This document shows, one piece after another, positions 8,300 to 16,898 of a stretch of DNA of 23,148 bases. The position numbers were made by a program, and so were the translations under genes. Origin of the DNA: Prevotella sp. UBA1104 (GTDB lineage Bacteria > Bacteroidota > Bacteroidia > Bacteroidales > Bacteroidaceae); assembly GCA_002314055.1 (NCBI GenBank), contig DCBP01000083.1, positions 1 through 23,148 on the forward strand, written 5' to 3'. Position 1 is the first letter of the stretch. Every line of letters starts with the position of its first letter. A model generated the notes under the pieces. That model was not told the origin of the DNA, did no database searches, and was given only the letters and a program-made list of their open reading frames with translations.

Positions 8300-10792
8300 T
8301 TAGCTCCTCAATTGCATCAAGAGAGAATCCAAGCTGTTCTCGTCTTGAATGAGAACCTCCCTCGGCTTGCTGCCTTGTGCCGCTCCTACTATACCGGCAC
8401 TCTCCATCTGATCCATCAATCTTCCGGCACGGTTGTAGCCGATAGAGAAACGACGCTGAATCATCGAAGTACTGCCTTGCTGAGTAATGACAATGGCATG
8501 TGCCGCTTCCTCGAACAATGGGTCGAGTGTGCGGGCATCTATGCCCCCACCGGAAACTTCCATACCATCGTCGGTTGCCGGCTCTGGCAATTCCATAGGT
8601 TCTATAGGTCCAGGCTGAGATGCGATATAGTCATTAACACGTACAACTTCAGGGGTGTCCACAAAGGCACACTGAACTCTGACAGGCTCATTTCCGTTAA
8701 GGAAAAGCATGTCTCCTCGACCTATAAGCTGATTGGCACCAGGACGATCCAGAATTGTTCGCGAGTCGATCATTGAGCTAACCTTGAACGCCATTCGTCC
8801 AGGGAAATTGGCTTTTATATTTCCGGTTATAATAGATGTCGTAGGCCTCTGTGTAGCTATTACCATGTGGATTCCGACTGCTCGTGCAAGCTGTGCGATA
8901 CGTGCAATTGGCAATTCCACTTCCTTGCCTACTTGCATGATGAGATCTCCGAACTCGTCTATTACAACTACAATATACGGCATGAACTCATGTCCGTCGG
9001 TAAGCCGCAACTGATGATTCAGGAACTTTTTGTTGTACTCTTTTATATTTCTTGCTCCAGCAAGTTTCAGTAAATCATATCGGGTGTCCATCAACTTACA
9101 AAGACTGTTCAATGTACGAACGACCTTCGTTACATCTGTAATAATAGGCTCATCGTCATTGTCCGGTACCTTTGCCATAAAATGATTTGCAATATTTGCG
9201 TATATACTGAACTCAACTTTCTTCGGGTCAATAAGGACAAGCTTCAGTTCATTCGGATGCTTCTTATATAACAATGAGGTTATTATAGCATTGAGTCCTA
9301 CAGATTTTCCCTGTCCTGTTGCACCAGCCACAAGCAAATGAGGAATTTTGGCAAGATCAACCATAAACACCTCGTTGGTAATCGTCTTACCCAATGCTAT
9401 TGGCAGTTCATATGTTGATTTCTGGAACTTTTCCGAGTTTAGAATACTTTCCATCGACACGATATTCGCCTTGGCATTTGGCACCTCAATACCAATAGTT
9501 CCCTTGCCTGGAATAGGAGCGATAATTCTCACTCCTGCCGCCTTTAAACTTAACGCTATGTCATCTTCAAGATTTCGGATCTTTGAGATTCTCACTCCCT
9601 CTGCTGGGGTTATTTCATATAATGTTATGGTAGGTCCGACGGTTGCCGAAATGGTTTTTATCTGTACGCCAAAATTGTTTAAGACTTCAACGATACGGTT
9701 TTTATTTGCCGTCTGTTCCTTCATGTCTATATAAGGCTCGTCGTCGTCATCGTATTTCTTCAGCAGGCTCAAAGTCGGGTATTTATAATTCACCCATGGC
9801 TCTTTAGGGTTTATAGGCGTGTCAAGAGGACTATCCGAAGCAACTGTCTCGCCACTTGCAGCATCTTCCTTTCCCGCTTTTGTAATAACCAGTCCCGGAT
9901 CCATTTGGTAATGTACTTGTTCTTTCTGCATTTGTGTAGAATCCGAAGCTGCAGGCACAGATTCTTCTATTGGCTCCAAATTTGGAGTCATCTCTATTAC
10001 TGGTGATGAACCTTCAGGGAATTCTACGGTCTGACGGGTTGGATTATCATATACATCAGACCCTTTATTTTCTTCTTTGTCTACACCATCTTGTGTCATT
10101 TCCGGAGCTGTTGACTGGCGTCCCACAGAGTCAGAATTTCGGTTGGTAACATAAAACCCGACTTTATTAGTTATAATCCCTACAGGGTTCAACATCTTGC
10201 GAACGACATTTACCGTCTCCGTAGTAAGATATGTAAGGAATATTATTGCCACTACTGCAAGTATACCTACAAGACCTGGAACGCCTGTAACATTCTCAAG
10301 CCACTGTGCACAGAACTCGCCATGTCCGCCGCCCGGGTTGTAGACTTCGTCGCCAATAAATGGAGTAAGGAATTTGGCAAGAGCTACAGAAAACCACAGC
10401 ATCACGACACTAAGGCATAGAAAGCATTTCAGGAGGTTTGTCTTGTATGCCTTAATCATATTCAGCCCCACAAGGCAGAGAAAAAAAGGTATGATAAAAG
10501 CCGAGAAGCCAAAACACTGGGCAATGAAGAAATCTGAGACAAGTGCACCCAACGGTCCACACATGTTCATAAACACATGGTTGGTGTTAAACAAATCACC
10601 ACTACGCAACTCCATGACAAGACTTTGGTCTTCTGCCGCCGTACTAAAATATGAAATGAAGGCAACAATCATCCATACTGAAAATATGAACAATAATATA
10701 CCGAAAATAAAATTGAAAATATCATTCTGCAGGATGTTCAATCCTATTGTCTCGCTGAAACTTGCTTTCCGCGTGTTTTTTTTCTTTGCCAT
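8300..10792 (-). CDS. ftsK: DNA translocase FtsK/SpoIIIE
   Basis: 830-residue septal DNA pump that clears chromosome termini from the closing division site. The N-terminal 200 residues hold about four membrane helices. An acidic, Ser/Pro-rich linker runs to about 330, followed by the RecA-like motor. Walker A GATGQGKS is at 490-497 and Walker B ends in IDEF at 611-614. The RAVGIHMVIATQRP segment and GRGDMLFL are classic FtsK motor sequences. A winged-helix gamma domain (from about 765; QRRFSIGYNRAGRLMDQME) reads orienting DNA sites. Length is in the normal range. It heads the ftsK-lolA-DUF5687 operon and has a TAnnTTTG promoter in the divergent region upstream. Confidence 0.95.
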   Translation of the reverse strand: MAKKKNTRKASFSETIGLNILQNDIFNFIFGILLFIFSVWMIVAFISYFSTAAEDQSLVMELRSGDLFNTNHVFMNMCGPLGALVSDFFIAQCFGFSAFIIPFFLCLVGLNMIKAYKTNLLKCFLCLSVVMLWFSVALAKFLTPFIGDEVYNPGGGHGEFCAQWLENVTGVPGLVGILAVVAIIFLTYLTTETVNVVRKMLNPVGIITNKVGFYVTNRNSDSVGRQSTAPEMTQDGVDKEENKGSDVYDNPTRQTVEFPEGSSPVIEMTPNLEPIEESVPAASDSTQMQKEQVHYQMDPGLVITKAGKEDAASGETVASDSPLDTPINPKEPWVNYKYPTLSLLKKYDDDDEPYIDMKEQTANKNRIVEVLNNFGVQIKTISATVGPTITLYEITPAEGVRISKIRNLEDDIALSLKAAGVRIIAPIPGKGTIGIEVPNAKANIVSMESILNSEKFQKSTYELPIALGKTITNEVFMVDLAKIPHLLVAGATGQGKSVGLNAIITSLLYKKHPNELKLVLIDPKKVEFSIYANIANHFMAKVPDNDDEPIITDVTKVVRTLNSLCKLMDTRYDLLKLAGARNIKEYNKKFLNHQLRLTDGHEFMPYIVVVIDEFGDLIMQVGKEVELPIARIAQLARAVGIHMVIATQRPTTSIITGNIKANFPGRMAFKVSSMIDSRTILDRPGANQLIGRGDMLFLNGNEPVRVQCAFVDTPEVVRVNDYIASQPGPIEPMELPEPATDDGMEVSGGGIDARTLDPLFEEAAHAIVITQQGSTSMIQRRFSIGYNRAGRLMDQMESAGIVGAAQGSKPREVLIQDENSLDSLLMQLRS

Positions 10793-10863
10793 TATACTGC
10801 TTCTGTTTGTTTTTTATAGGTAATTTTACATGGACCGACAAGAGCTTTAGCTTGTCTTTAATG

Positions 10864-10896
10864 CAAAGTTAATACAAAAGTAAACGAAAAAAGCAA
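10864..10896 (-). promoter_or_regulatory. ftsK promoter
   Basis: Minus-strand TAACTTTG at 10864-10871 matches the Bacteroidota -7 box. A TTG at 10894-10896 lies 22 bases upstream. This gives a leader of about 65 bases before the ftsK start. It is back-to-back with the promoter of the plus-strand exonuclease. Confidence 0.5.
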
Positions 10897-10925
10897 GAAA
10901 TGCCAACAAACTCGCTTTTTTTTTC

Positions 10926-10933
10926 TAATTTTG
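10926..10933 (+). promoter_or_regulatory. -7 box for the exonuclease-rlmI-tilS operon
   Basis: TAATTTTG fits TAnnTTTG. It lies 20 bases before the preferred start at 10954 but downstream of an in-frame ATG at 10900, which argues against that earlier start. No clear -33 element was seen. Confidence 0.4.
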
Positions 10934-10953
10934 CACTCTCTATTTATAAACTG

Positions 10954-11613
10954 ATGAAAAAAATTATATACAACAAAATCAACAAACGCTCTATAACAGA
11001 CATGCCAAGAGCGCTTTTCGATGGAAAAATAATTGTGGTGACGACTGAAAGCGAAGCTGAAAAGGCTGTGGATTTTCTACTCGGCCAAGAGATTTTAGGC
11101 ATCGACACGGAAACAAGACCGGCTTTCAAAAAGGGTAGTCAACATAAGGTGGCTCTGCTTCAAGTCGCCACACACGACGTATGTGTACTTTTCAGACTTA
11201 ACCTGACAGGAATGACTAATGCAATAATAAAATTGCTTGAAGATACAAATATACCCAAAATCGGACTTTCGCTCCACGATGACATAATGTCCATGCACAA
11301 AAGAGCTGAATTCACCCCTGGCGCATTCATTGACCTACAAAAACATGTTGGAGAAATTGGCGTGGAAGACTTGAGCTTGCAAAAGCTCTATGCAAACTTC
11401 TTCGGACAGAAAATAAGCAAGGCGCAAAGGCTCACTAACTGGGAGGCAGACATTCTCTCAGACAAACAGAAGGCATATGCTGCTACAGATGCATGGGCAT
11501 GTATCATGCTATACGAAGAACTGATGAGACTGGAACGTACCGGCGAATACGAACTTGTCAATACTGAAAACGAGAATAAGGACAAAGAAGAAAATAACAT
11601 AATAACAGAATAA
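10954..11613 (+). CDS. DEDDy-type 3'-5' exonuclease (RNase D/WRN-like domain)
   Basis: 219 residues with the start placed at 10954 (MKKIIYNKINK). An in-frame ATG at 10900 would add 18 residues but lies upstream of the promoter -7 box. Exonuclease motifs: D51-T-E53 (LGIDTETRP, ExoI), GLSLHDD (ExoII), and Y175-AATD179 (ExoIII, Tyr-type). This is the core of RNase D and WRN-family exonucleases. There is no HRDC or helicase domain in this protein. An acidic, Asn/Glu-rich tail closes it. It precedes the rRNA methyltransferase gene by 3 bases and so is translated with it. Whether its substrate is RNA or DNA cannot be told from sequence; the pairing with tRNA and rRNA modification genes slightly favours RNA. 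Confidence 0.85.
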   Translation: MKKIIYNKINKRSITDMPRALFDGKIIVVTTESEAEKAVDFLLGQEILGIDTETRPAFKKGSQHKVALLQVATHDVCVLFRLNLTGMTNAIIKLLEDTNIPKIGLSLHDDIMSMHKRAEFTPGAFIDLQKHVGEIGVEDLSLQKLYANFFGQKISKAQRLTNWEADILSDKQKAYAATDAWACIMLYEELMRLERTGEYELVNTENENKDKEENNIITE

Positions 11614-11616
11614 AAT

Positions 11617-12798
11617 ATGTATAAGAATATATATTTGAAAAGAGGTAAAGATGAAAGTCTAAAAAGATTTCATCCATGGATTTTCTCTGGTGCAATAGCA
11701 AAAGCTGACAATGATATAAACGACGGAGATACTGTAAGGGTAATCTCTAACGAAGGGAATTTCATTGCTGTAGGACACTATCAGATTGGAAGTATCGCCG
11801 TAAGGGTACTGTCGTTTGACGACATCGAAATAAATGACGTTTTTTGGAAGGAACGGCTGACGGAAGCTCTTAAAATGAGAATCTCCATAGGCATTGCCGA
11901 CAACCCGAAAAACAACACCTACAGACTTGTACACGGAGAAGGCGACGGACTACCCGGACTTGTTATCGATTGTTATGGAAAAACTGCCGTTATGCAAGCC
12001 CATAGCGTAGGTATGCATATATGGCGAAAAGATATCGCAAATGCTCTTATAGAAGTGATGGGAGGAAGGATTGAAAATATTTTCTACAAGAGTGAAACTA
12101 CGTTGCCTTATAAAGCTGATCTGGGACAAGAAAATGGATTTATTATAGGTGGCAGTGCAGATAATACAGCTGTTGAAAATGGACTGAAATTCCATGTTGA
12201 CTGGTTAAAGGGACAAAAGACTGGATTCTTTGTTGACCAGCGCGAAAACCGCAGTCTTCTGGAAAGATATGCTGCAGGAAAAAACGTGCTCAACATGTTT
12301 TGCTACACTGGAGGTTTTTCTTTTTACGCCATGAGAGGCGGCGCAAATTTGGTGCACTCTGTCGACAGTAGCGCAAAAGCTATTGAACTGACAAACGCCA
12401 ATGTAGAGCTCAACTTCCCTGGAGACAAGAGACACCAGGCTTTCTGTGACGATGCCTTCAAGTTTCTTGACAATGCAAAAGACTTCTACGACCTCATTAT
12501 CCTCGACCCTCCAGCTTTTGCAAAGCATAGAGCAGCACTGCACAATGCACTAAAAGGATATACAAGACTTAACGTGAAGGCTTTTGAGCGCATCAAACAC
12601 GGTGGTATCCTGTTTACTTTCAGCTGTTCTCAGGTTGTTACAAAAGACAACTTCCGCAACGCAGTATTTACAGCAGCAGCACTCTCTAAGAGAAAAGTCC
12701 GCATACTACACCAGCTCCACCAGCCAGCCGACCACCCTATCAATATCTATCATCCTGAAGGAGAATATCTTAAAGGACTTGTATTATACGTAGAATGA
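11617..12798 (+). CDS. rlmI: RlmI-like 23S rRNA cytosine-5 methyltransferase
   Basis: 393-residue SAM-dependent methyltransferase of the RlmI family, which makes m5C1962 in 23S rRNA in E. coli. The N-terminal 75 residues form a PUA-like RNA-binding domain beginning with LKRGKDESLKRFHPWIFSG. A linker domain with the YRLVHGEGDGLPGLVID signature follows. The catalytic Rossmann domain shows FCYTGGFSF at about 228-236 (SAM loop), DPPAF at 297-301, and FSCSQ with Cys337, the probable nucleophile. The C-terminus HQPADHPINIYHPEGEYLKGL is typical of the family. The stop overlaps the first codon of tilS (ATGA), so translation is coupled. The class is firm; the exact target base is inferred from the family. 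Confidence 0.88.
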   Translation: MYKNIYLKRGKDESLKRFHPWIFSGAIAKADNDINDGDTVRVISNEGNFIAVGHYQIGSIAVRVLSFDDIEINDVFWKERLTEALKMRISIGIADNPKNNTYRLVHGEGDGLPGLVIDCYGKTAVMQAHSVGMHIWRKDIANALIEVMGGRIENIFYKSETTLPYKADLGQENGFIIGGSADNTAVENGLKFHVDWLKGQKTGFFVDQRENRSLLERYAAGKNVLNMFCYTGGFSFYAMRGGANLVHSVDSSAKAIELTNANVELNFPGDKRHQAFCDDAFKFLDNAKDFYDLIILDPPAFAKHRAALHNALKGYTRLNVKAFERIKHGGILFTFSCSQVVTKDNFRNAVFTAAALSKRKVRILHQLHQPADHPINIYHPEGEYLKGLVLYVE

Positions 12799-14171
12799 TA
12801 ATGGAAAAGGACAGATTTCTTAATGAAATTGAAACGTTTATCAGCAATGAAAAGCTGATAGACAAAAGAAAGCTGTATATTTCTGCACTGTCGGGAGGCG
12901 CCGACAGTGTAGCTCTATTGCTCTCACTAAAGGAACTCGGTGTTAATATAGAAGCTGCTCATTGCAACTTCAAGCTCAGAGACGATGAATCTGACCGTGA
13001 TGAGCAGTTCTGTATTGAACTTTGCAAAAAAAACGGAATCAAAATACATATTATACATTTCGACACAATTGAATACGCAAAGCTACACAAGATTAGTATC
13101 GAAATGGCTGCACGAGATTTACGATATAACTACTTTGAACAACTACGCCACGACATTGGCGCTGAAGGTATTTGCATAGGACATCATAGGGAGGATTCTG
13201 TGGAAACACTGCTTTTAAACCTTATTCGCGGTACGGGAATTAACGGACTTACAGGTATCGCACCTAAAAACGGGTACATTCTACGCCCTATGCTTTCTGT
13301 ATCAAGGAAGGATATTGAGAACTTTCTGAACAGGCAACAACAAAACTTCGTTACGGACAGTACAAATCTCGTTGACGATGCTACAAGAAACAAAATACGA
13401 TTAAACCTAATGCCGATAATTAGAAGTATAAATCCATCGGCAGATAAAGATATTGCAAATACTGCATTAAGATTACGCGAAGCTGAAAAAATATTTAACG
13501 AGTCCTTGAAAGCATCTGAAAAAGAAATTGTTACAACAAACAGTAAGCATATAACAAGCATTAATAAGCAGAAACTTTTTAATACAGCATCACCAGAATA
13601 CACACTATTCTACATACTGAAGAACTTCAATTTTACACCTTCTACAATCGAAGAAATACACAACAGACTAAGATTTGCACAATGCGGGAAAACTTATTTA
13701 TCTAAAAGTCACAGGTTGCTTATTGACCGTGAATCTATAATTATAGAACCGCAAACAAATTTTTCTGAATGTAATAGAACCTACAAAATACCAGAAACTG
13801 GCGTTTATAAACTTAATGACAAAATAACCTTACGACTGGAAATTAAAAAATACAAAGACAAAAAGGATATATCTATTCTGCCAAATATAGCAACAATAGA
13901 TGCAGACAAGGTAGTTTTCCCGCTCATACTAAGAACACCACAGCAAGGTGACTGGTTTACTCCTTTTGGGATGAAAGGCAAAAAAAGTGTAAGCGACTTT
14001 CTTACTGACAAGAAGCTAACTCTTTTTGAAAAAGAAAGACAACCTTTAATAGAGGACGCTAACGGTAATATTATATGGCTTATAGGTCTTCGCACAGACA
14101 ACAGATACCGAATAAAGGAAGATACAAAAAAATTGCTGTATATTTCGCATGAAGATTCACAAAATATATAA
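12795..14171 (+). CDS. tilS: tRNA(Ile)-lysidine synthetase
   Basis: 458 residues. TilS attaches lysine to C34 of the CAU-anticodon isoleucine tRNA so that it reads AUA. The PP-loop SGGADS is at 33-38, followed by the family's GHHREDSVETLLLNLIRGTG segment near 129. The C-terminal tRNA-binding domain has FTPFGMKGKKSVSDFL near 390. The start at 12795 overlaps the previous stop in ATGATAATGG; a second in-frame ATG at 12801 (MEKDRF) is equally plausible and would remove two residues. It is the last gene of the operon and visibly more AT-rich and lysine-rich than the genes before it. The essential function is expected from the family. Confidence 0.93.
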   Translation: MIMEKDRFLNEIETFISNEKLIDKRKLYISALSGGADSVALLLSLKELGVNIEAAHCNFKLRDDESDRDEQFCIELCKKNGIKIHIIHFDTIEYAKLHKISIEMAARDLRYNYFEQLRHDIGAEGICIGHHREDSVETLLLNLIRGTGINGLTGIAPKNGYILRPMLSVSRKDIENFLNRQQQNFVTDSTNLVDDATRNKIRLNLMPIIRSINPSADKDIANTALRLREAEKIFNESLKASEKEIVTTNSKHITSINKQKLFNTASPEYTLFYILKNFNFTPSTIEEIHNRLRFAQCGKTYLSKSHRLLIDRESIIIEPQTNFSECNRTYKIPETGVYKLNDKITLRLEIKKYKDKKDISILPNIATIDADKVVFPLILRTPQQGDWFTPFGMKGKKSVSDFLTDKKLTLFEKERQPLIEDANGNIIWLIGLRTDNRYRIKEDTKKLLYISHEDSQNI

Positions 14172-14190
14172 ATAAGACAAAGAGTTTCAA

Positions 14191-14233
14191 ATAAAAAGCG
14201 TCTTGAAAGAAGATTGTATTCTTTTTTCAAGAC
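14191..14233 (-). terminator. Hairpin between tilS and the DUF3127 gene
   Basis: GTCTTGAAA (14200-14208) and TTTCAAGAC (14225-14233) form a 9-bp stem. Read on the minus strand it is followed by GCTTTTTAT, so it should end the DUF3127 transcript. On the plus strand the T-run is missing, so termination of the tilS operon here is less certain. A smaller TTCGT/ACGAA hairpin (14250-14263) lies directly after the DUF3127 stop codon. Confidence 0.6.
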
Positions 14234-14263
14234 ACAGTAAAAAAGCTGTTTCGTTTACACGAA

Positions 14264-14662
14264 TCAGAAAGGTAAATCGTCTGAAGAACCTTCACCTTCA
14301 GATGTTGCATTGTCAGTAGCCTGACTTGCAGAAGGGAAGGCTTCACCTGCCGGCATAGGCTGAACACCAGGAGCAGCTGCCTCAGAAACAGCAGGGTCAG
14401 CCAAACGTACATCGAAAGCACGAATGTTGTTAAACCAACGACCATTATATTCGTGGGCATCAATATCAAAAGAGACGTTAACCTCCTGACCTAACTGTAT
14501 TTTAAAACGCTCAATGCGGTCTGCACCAAAAACGCTAAAAACCATCTTGCGAGGGTAAGCACCGGGTGTTTCTATAACATAATCTTGAGACTTCCATTCT
14601 CCACGTGCTGAAACACCACTTCTTTCAGGCAAGACAGCAATAACTTTTCCTTGTAATTCCAT
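14264..14662 (-). CDS. DUF3127 OB-fold-like protein with SSB-type acidic tip
   Basis: 132 residues. The first 90 or so residues form a compact beta-rich domain recognised as DUF3127 (MELQGKVIAVLPERSGVSARG..., then RKMVFSVFGADRI and FDIDAHEYNGRWFNNIRAF). This reads like a single-stranded DNA-binding OB fold. A disordered Ala/Pro/Ser/Glu-rich tail follows and ends in SSDDLPF, closely matching the DDDIPF tip that SSB proteins use to recruit repair partners. It is a single gene, divergent from dnaN. Binding of nucleic acid and recruitment of partners are inferred; the family has no described function that I know of. It is distinct from canonical SSB, which is not in this window. Confidence 0.8.
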   Translation of the reverse strand: MELQGKVIAVLPERSGVSARGEWKSQDYVIETPGAYPRKMVFSVFGADRIERFKIQLGQEVNVSFDIDAHEYNGRWFNNIRAFDVRLADPAVSEAAAPGVQPMPAGEAFPSASQATDNATSEGEGSSDDLPF

Positions 14663-14713
14663 TTTCTTATATCAGTATTTTTTACAAATTTTTTTTATTG
14701 TTTGCGAAAGTAA

Positions 14714-14721
14714 CAAAATTA
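14714..14721 (-). promoter_or_regulatory. Putative -7 box of the DUF3127 gene
   Basis: TAATTTTG on the minus strand matches TAnnTTTG and lies about 50 bases before the start codon. The only TTTG upstream (14737-14740) is 15 bases away, closer than usual, so the promoter is only moderately supported. Confidence 0.38.
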
Positions 14722-14751
14722 TTTCAATTTAAAAAACAAATTCCATTATTT

Positions 14752-14783
14752 TTTGTTTAATCAAAATATTTTCCGTATTTTTG
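14752..14783 (+). promoter_or_regulatory. dnaN promoter
   Basis: TTTG (14752-14755), 20 bases, then TATTTTTG (14776-14783): an excellent Bacteroidota promoter. The leader begins near 14790 and includes or abuts a small inverted repeat CGGTT-AAC-AACCG (14788-14800), which could form a short 5' hairpin or a protein-binding site. Confidence 0.65.
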
Positions 14784-14841
14784 TGCTCGGTTAACAACCG
14801 ATTGAAACAAAACTTATTATTTAATAAAAACATATACAACA

Positions 14842-15966
14842 ATGAGAATTACATTGTCCAGCACGGTTCTCGCCAACCGGCTCATCGCATTACAGAAAGT
14901 GCAAAACAGTAAGAATTCACTACAGATTCTTGACTGTATCCTATTTAACGTAAGCAATGGGAAACTTCAACTCACGGCTTCTGATAAAGAAAATGAGATG
15001 AAAATTGACATAGAACTCGACGAGTGTGACGTGGACGGCAAATTTGCGATTAGCAGCAAGACAATTACAGATGCCGTTAAAGAACTGCCAGAACAACCTA
15101 TAACAATTGAAATAGACGAGAATACATATTCTGTAAAAATACTATTCCAAAACGGAGATTATAAATTTACTGCACAAAATGCTGACGAATTTCCGCAAAG
15201 TCAGGATCTACAGGAGGATGCCAACTCTATTAAGATTGCATCAAATGTATTGTTGGAAAATATAACAAGAACAATTTTTGCAACTGCCAACGACGAAATA
15301 AGACCGGTAATGAACGGTATCTTCTTTGACCTTACGCCAGAGGCTCTTGCTATTGTGGCAACAGACGGACACAAAATGGTTAGAAACAAGATATTAACCA
15401 TTAGCGGTCAAGAACCGGCATCATTCATTCTGCCAAAGAAACCGGCAGGCATACTTAAAAACACACTCGCACACGACGACTCAGAAGTGGAGATAAAGTT
15501 CGATGACAGAAATGCTGAGATTTTGTTCGGAGCCTACGCTCTGAAATGTAGACTCATTGAAGGCAGATACCCTAATTACAACTCTGTAATTCCAAATAAC
15601 AACCCGTATGAGTTGAATATTGACAGAAAGACACTGGCAGGGTCTGTAAGGAGAGTATTGCCATTTGCAAGCGAAAGCAGCCAACTTGAAAGACTGCATC
15701 TGACAAACGGAGAAGTCGAAATATCAGCTGAAGACCTTGACTTCTATACCAGTGCCAAAGAAAGCATCGTATGCGACTACAACGGAAACACAATGAATAT
15801 CGGATTTAAGGGATCGTCGCTTCTCGAACTTTTAAACAACCTAAGCTGCGACGAAGTGTCTCTAAGACTTGCCGATCCGAGTCGCCCTTGTCTTATTCTG
15901 CCATCAGAACAACCGGAAGGACAAGATATACTGATGCTTATAATGCCAATGTTGCTCAACGATTAA
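14842..15966 (+). CDS. dnaN: DNA polymerase III beta subunit (sliding clamp)
   Basis: 374 residues, the normal length for the three-domain clamp that forms a dimeric ring around DNA and tethers polymerase III and repair enzymes. The N-terminus MRITLSSTVLANRL, the central LAIVATDGHKMV and ILPKKPAGIL, LIEGRYPNYNSVIP, and the closing ILMLIMPMLLND are all standard. It has its own strong promoter and is followed by a strong hairpin, then by an epsilon-like exonuclease. It is not next to dnaA in this window. Annotation is secure. Confidence 0.97.
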   Translation: MRITLSSTVLANRLIALQKVQNSKNSLQILDCILFNVSNGKLQLTASDKENEMKIDIELDECDVDGKFAISSKTITDAVKELPEQPITIEIDENTYSVKILFQNGDYKFTAQNADEFPQSQDLQEDANSIKIASNVLLENITRTIFATANDEIRPVMNGIFFDLTPEALAIVATDGHKMVRNKILTISGQEPASFILPKKPAGILKNTLAHDDSEVEIKFDDRNAEILFGAYALKCRLIEGRYPNYNSVIPNNNPYELNIDRKTLAGSVRRVLPFASESSQLERLHLTNGEVEISAEDLDFYTSAKESIVCDYNGNTMNIGFKGSSLLELLNNLSCDEVSLRLADPSRPCLILPSEQPEGQDILMLIMPMLLND

Positions 15967-15975
15967 GAAACATAA

Positions 15976-16018
15976 AGTATTGGACTTAAACATTTAAAAG
16001 TCCAATACTATATTTTTA
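15976..16018 (+). terminator. Perfect 12-bp hairpin with T-run after dnaN
   Basis: AGTATTGGACTT (15976-15987) pairs perfectly with AAGTCCAATACT (15998-16009) around a 10-base loop and is followed by ATATTTTTAT. It has every mark of an intrinsic terminator, yet only about 12 bases separate it from the next start codon at 16031 and no TAnnTTTG promoter lies between. It may therefore act as a partial terminator or attenuator that sets dnaN expression above the downstream genes. Confidence 0.8.
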
Positions 16019-16030
16019 TACAATAGCAAA

Positions 16031-16882
16031 ATGAAATTAAATCTTACAAGACCACTGGTAGTATTTGACCTTGAAACAACTGGTCTGGATATAGTAAACG
16101 ACAGAATTTTCCAACTTTCATATATAAAGGTCTATCCTGACGGAAAAGAAGAAAGAGAAAATATATATTTCAACCCTGAGAAGACAATACCTGAAGAAGT
16201 AGTTGAATTGACTGGAACATCAAACGCAGACGTTGCAGACAAGCCAACATTCAAGCAACTCTCAAAAGAACTCGAAGAAAAATTCAAAGGTTGTGACTTC
16301 GCCGGATTCAATTCTAACCATTTTGACGTTCCTATGCTCGCAGAAGAATTCTACCGTGCAGGAATAAGTTTCGATTTTTCCAAATGTAGACTAATTGATG
16401 CACAAACAATTTTTCACAAAATGGAAAAGCGAAATCTTGCAGCTGCTTACAAATTCTATACCGGACACAAAATGGAGGACGACTTCGCCGCACATCGCGC
16501 TGACCAAGATACAGAAGCGACATATAGAGTTCTAAAAGGTGAGCTTGACATGTATACCGCCGAAAGACAAGAGGAAGCGGAAAGAATTCTAAAAAATGAC
16601 ATGGACGAGCTTGCTAATTTCTCTAAAGTCAACGACAATGTGGATTTCGCTGGAAGAATCGTATGGAAAGTCATGAAGGATGCTAAAGAAAATCCTATCC
16701 TTGACGCAGAAGGAAATCCGAGGAAACAGGAAGTATTCAATTTCGGCAAATACAAAGGATGGACTGTCAGCGAAGCTTTAAGGAGAGACCCTGGATACTA
16801 TAACTGGATCTGTACAAGCGACTTCCCTAATAACACTAAACAAGTACTTACACGCATTAGAATGCGTGATTTAGGAAAATAA
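16031..16882 (+). CDS. DEDDh 3'-5' exonuclease, DNA polymerase III epsilon-like
   Basis: 283 residues. The exonuclease domain starts VVFDLETTGLD (D13, E15) and ends with H155-R-A-D-Q-D160 (HxAxxD, His-type). FNSNHFDVPML near residue 100 gives the middle Asp. After about 190 a separate C-terminal module begins, with FGKYKGWTVSEALRRDPGYYNWI, a motif also found beside bacterial exonuclease X-type proteins (DUF3820-like). It probably binds DNA. The order dnaN-exonuclease suggests a repair or proofreading role with the clamp. True DnaQ identity is not claimed because no polymerase-binding region is recognisable. Confidence 0.85.
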   Translation: MKLNLTRPLVVFDLETTGLDIVNDRIFQLSYIKVYPDGKEERENIYFNPEKTIPEEVVELTGTSNADVADKPTFKQLSKELEEKFKGCDFAGFNSNHFDVPMLAEEFYRAGISFDFSKCRLIDAQTIFHKMEKRNLAAAYKFYTGHKMEDDFAAHRADQDTEATYRVLKGELDMYTAERQEEAERILKNDMDELANFSKVNDNVDFAGRIVWKVMKDAKENPILDAEGNPRKQEVFNFGKYKGWTVSEALRRDPGYYNWICTSDFPNNTKQVLTRIRMRDLGK

Positions 16883-16898
16883 ACAAACAATTAGACGA

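Noticed and set aside
14788..14800. dnaN leader hairpin as a riboswitch or thermosensor
   Set aside because: The stem is only 5 bp and isolated; no larger conserved fold is visible.
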